Source of the DNA: Nonomuraea jiangxiensis | GTDB taxonomy: Bacteria > Actinomycetota > Actinomycetes > Streptosporangiales > Streptosporangiaceae | Assembly: GCF_900099965.1 (NCBI RefSeq) | Contig: NZ_FNDJ01000003.1 | Coordinates: 310,001-374,000, forward strand | DNA length: 64,000 bases | Direction: 5' to 3' | Part shown: piece after piece, positions 63,993 through 64,000 of the stretch | Numbering within the stretch: position 1 is the stretch's first letter | How the letters are laid out: the number at the start of each line of letters is the position of its first letter | Position numbers and translations under genes: made by a program | The notes under the pieces: generated by a model | What the model was told of the DNA's origin: nothing | The model's database searches: none | Seen by the model: only the letters and a program-made list of their open reading frames with translations

Positions 63993-64000
63993 CGGTCTCC

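Overview
The window is high-GC actinobacterial chromosome, most like Streptosporangiaceae such as Nonomuraea or Streptosporangium. The indications are strong G/C third-position codon bias, mycothiol-dependent formaldehyde oxidation, an acyl-CoA carboxylase beta/epsilon gene pair, IdeR-type iron boxes, GTG/TTG starts in tightly overlapping operons, and an actinomycete integrative and conjugative element (AICE). The genus is inferred from gene content only.

Bases 1-3750 hold a small secreted-peptide locus: a membrane-anchored TlpA-like redoxin, an ABC exporter, a 68-residue precursor with eight cysteines in its C-terminal part, and an S26 signal peptidase. Bases 3876-19069 are an integrated AICE bounded by a 51-bp direct repeat of the 3' end of an acyl-CoA dehydrogenase gene. 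The right half is the conjugation/replication/integration core: regulators, an SCO3933-like protein, an FtsK-type translocase, a DUF2637/Spd-like membrane protein, a Rep initiator, Xis and Int. The left half is AT-richer cargo that looks like a defence island: two adjacent proteins sharing an RHIM-like amyloid-type motif, an Mrr-like nuclease and an ApeA-like HEPN protein.

From 19001 to about 46800 the content is ordinary chromosome. It includes the acyl-CoA dehydrogenase, a UDP-sugar dehydrogenase, purE/purK, GtrA, a two-component system, bacterioferritin with tandem iron boxes, the formaldehyde/mycothiol operon, a Rv1264-like adenylate cyclase, BirA, FdhD, PEP carboxylase, an ABC transporter, propionyl/acetyl-CoA carboxylase beta and epsilon, a NYN-domain protein, an ArsR/MFS divergent pair, Ada-AlkA/Ogt alkylation repair, and an Rpn/PD-(D/E)XK-like protein.

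From 46845 to 57094 a leftward operon of overlapping genes encodes a Tad/Flp pilus or secretion system: CpaB-like, TadZ-like, TadA, TadB, TadC, Flp-type pilin, three TadE-like pseudopilins, a LysM/BTAD membrane protein, a lipoprotein and a secreted protein. Divergent from it is a 1775-residue FHA/FtsK-SpoIIIE (EccC-like) ATPase. The window ends in tandem repeats and a MarR regulator.

The three systems most worth a second look are the amyloid-motif gene pair in the AICE cargo, the disulfide-rich peptide locus, and the AICE itself, which uses a protein-coding gene as attachment site and carries a synonymous replacement of that gene's 3' end.
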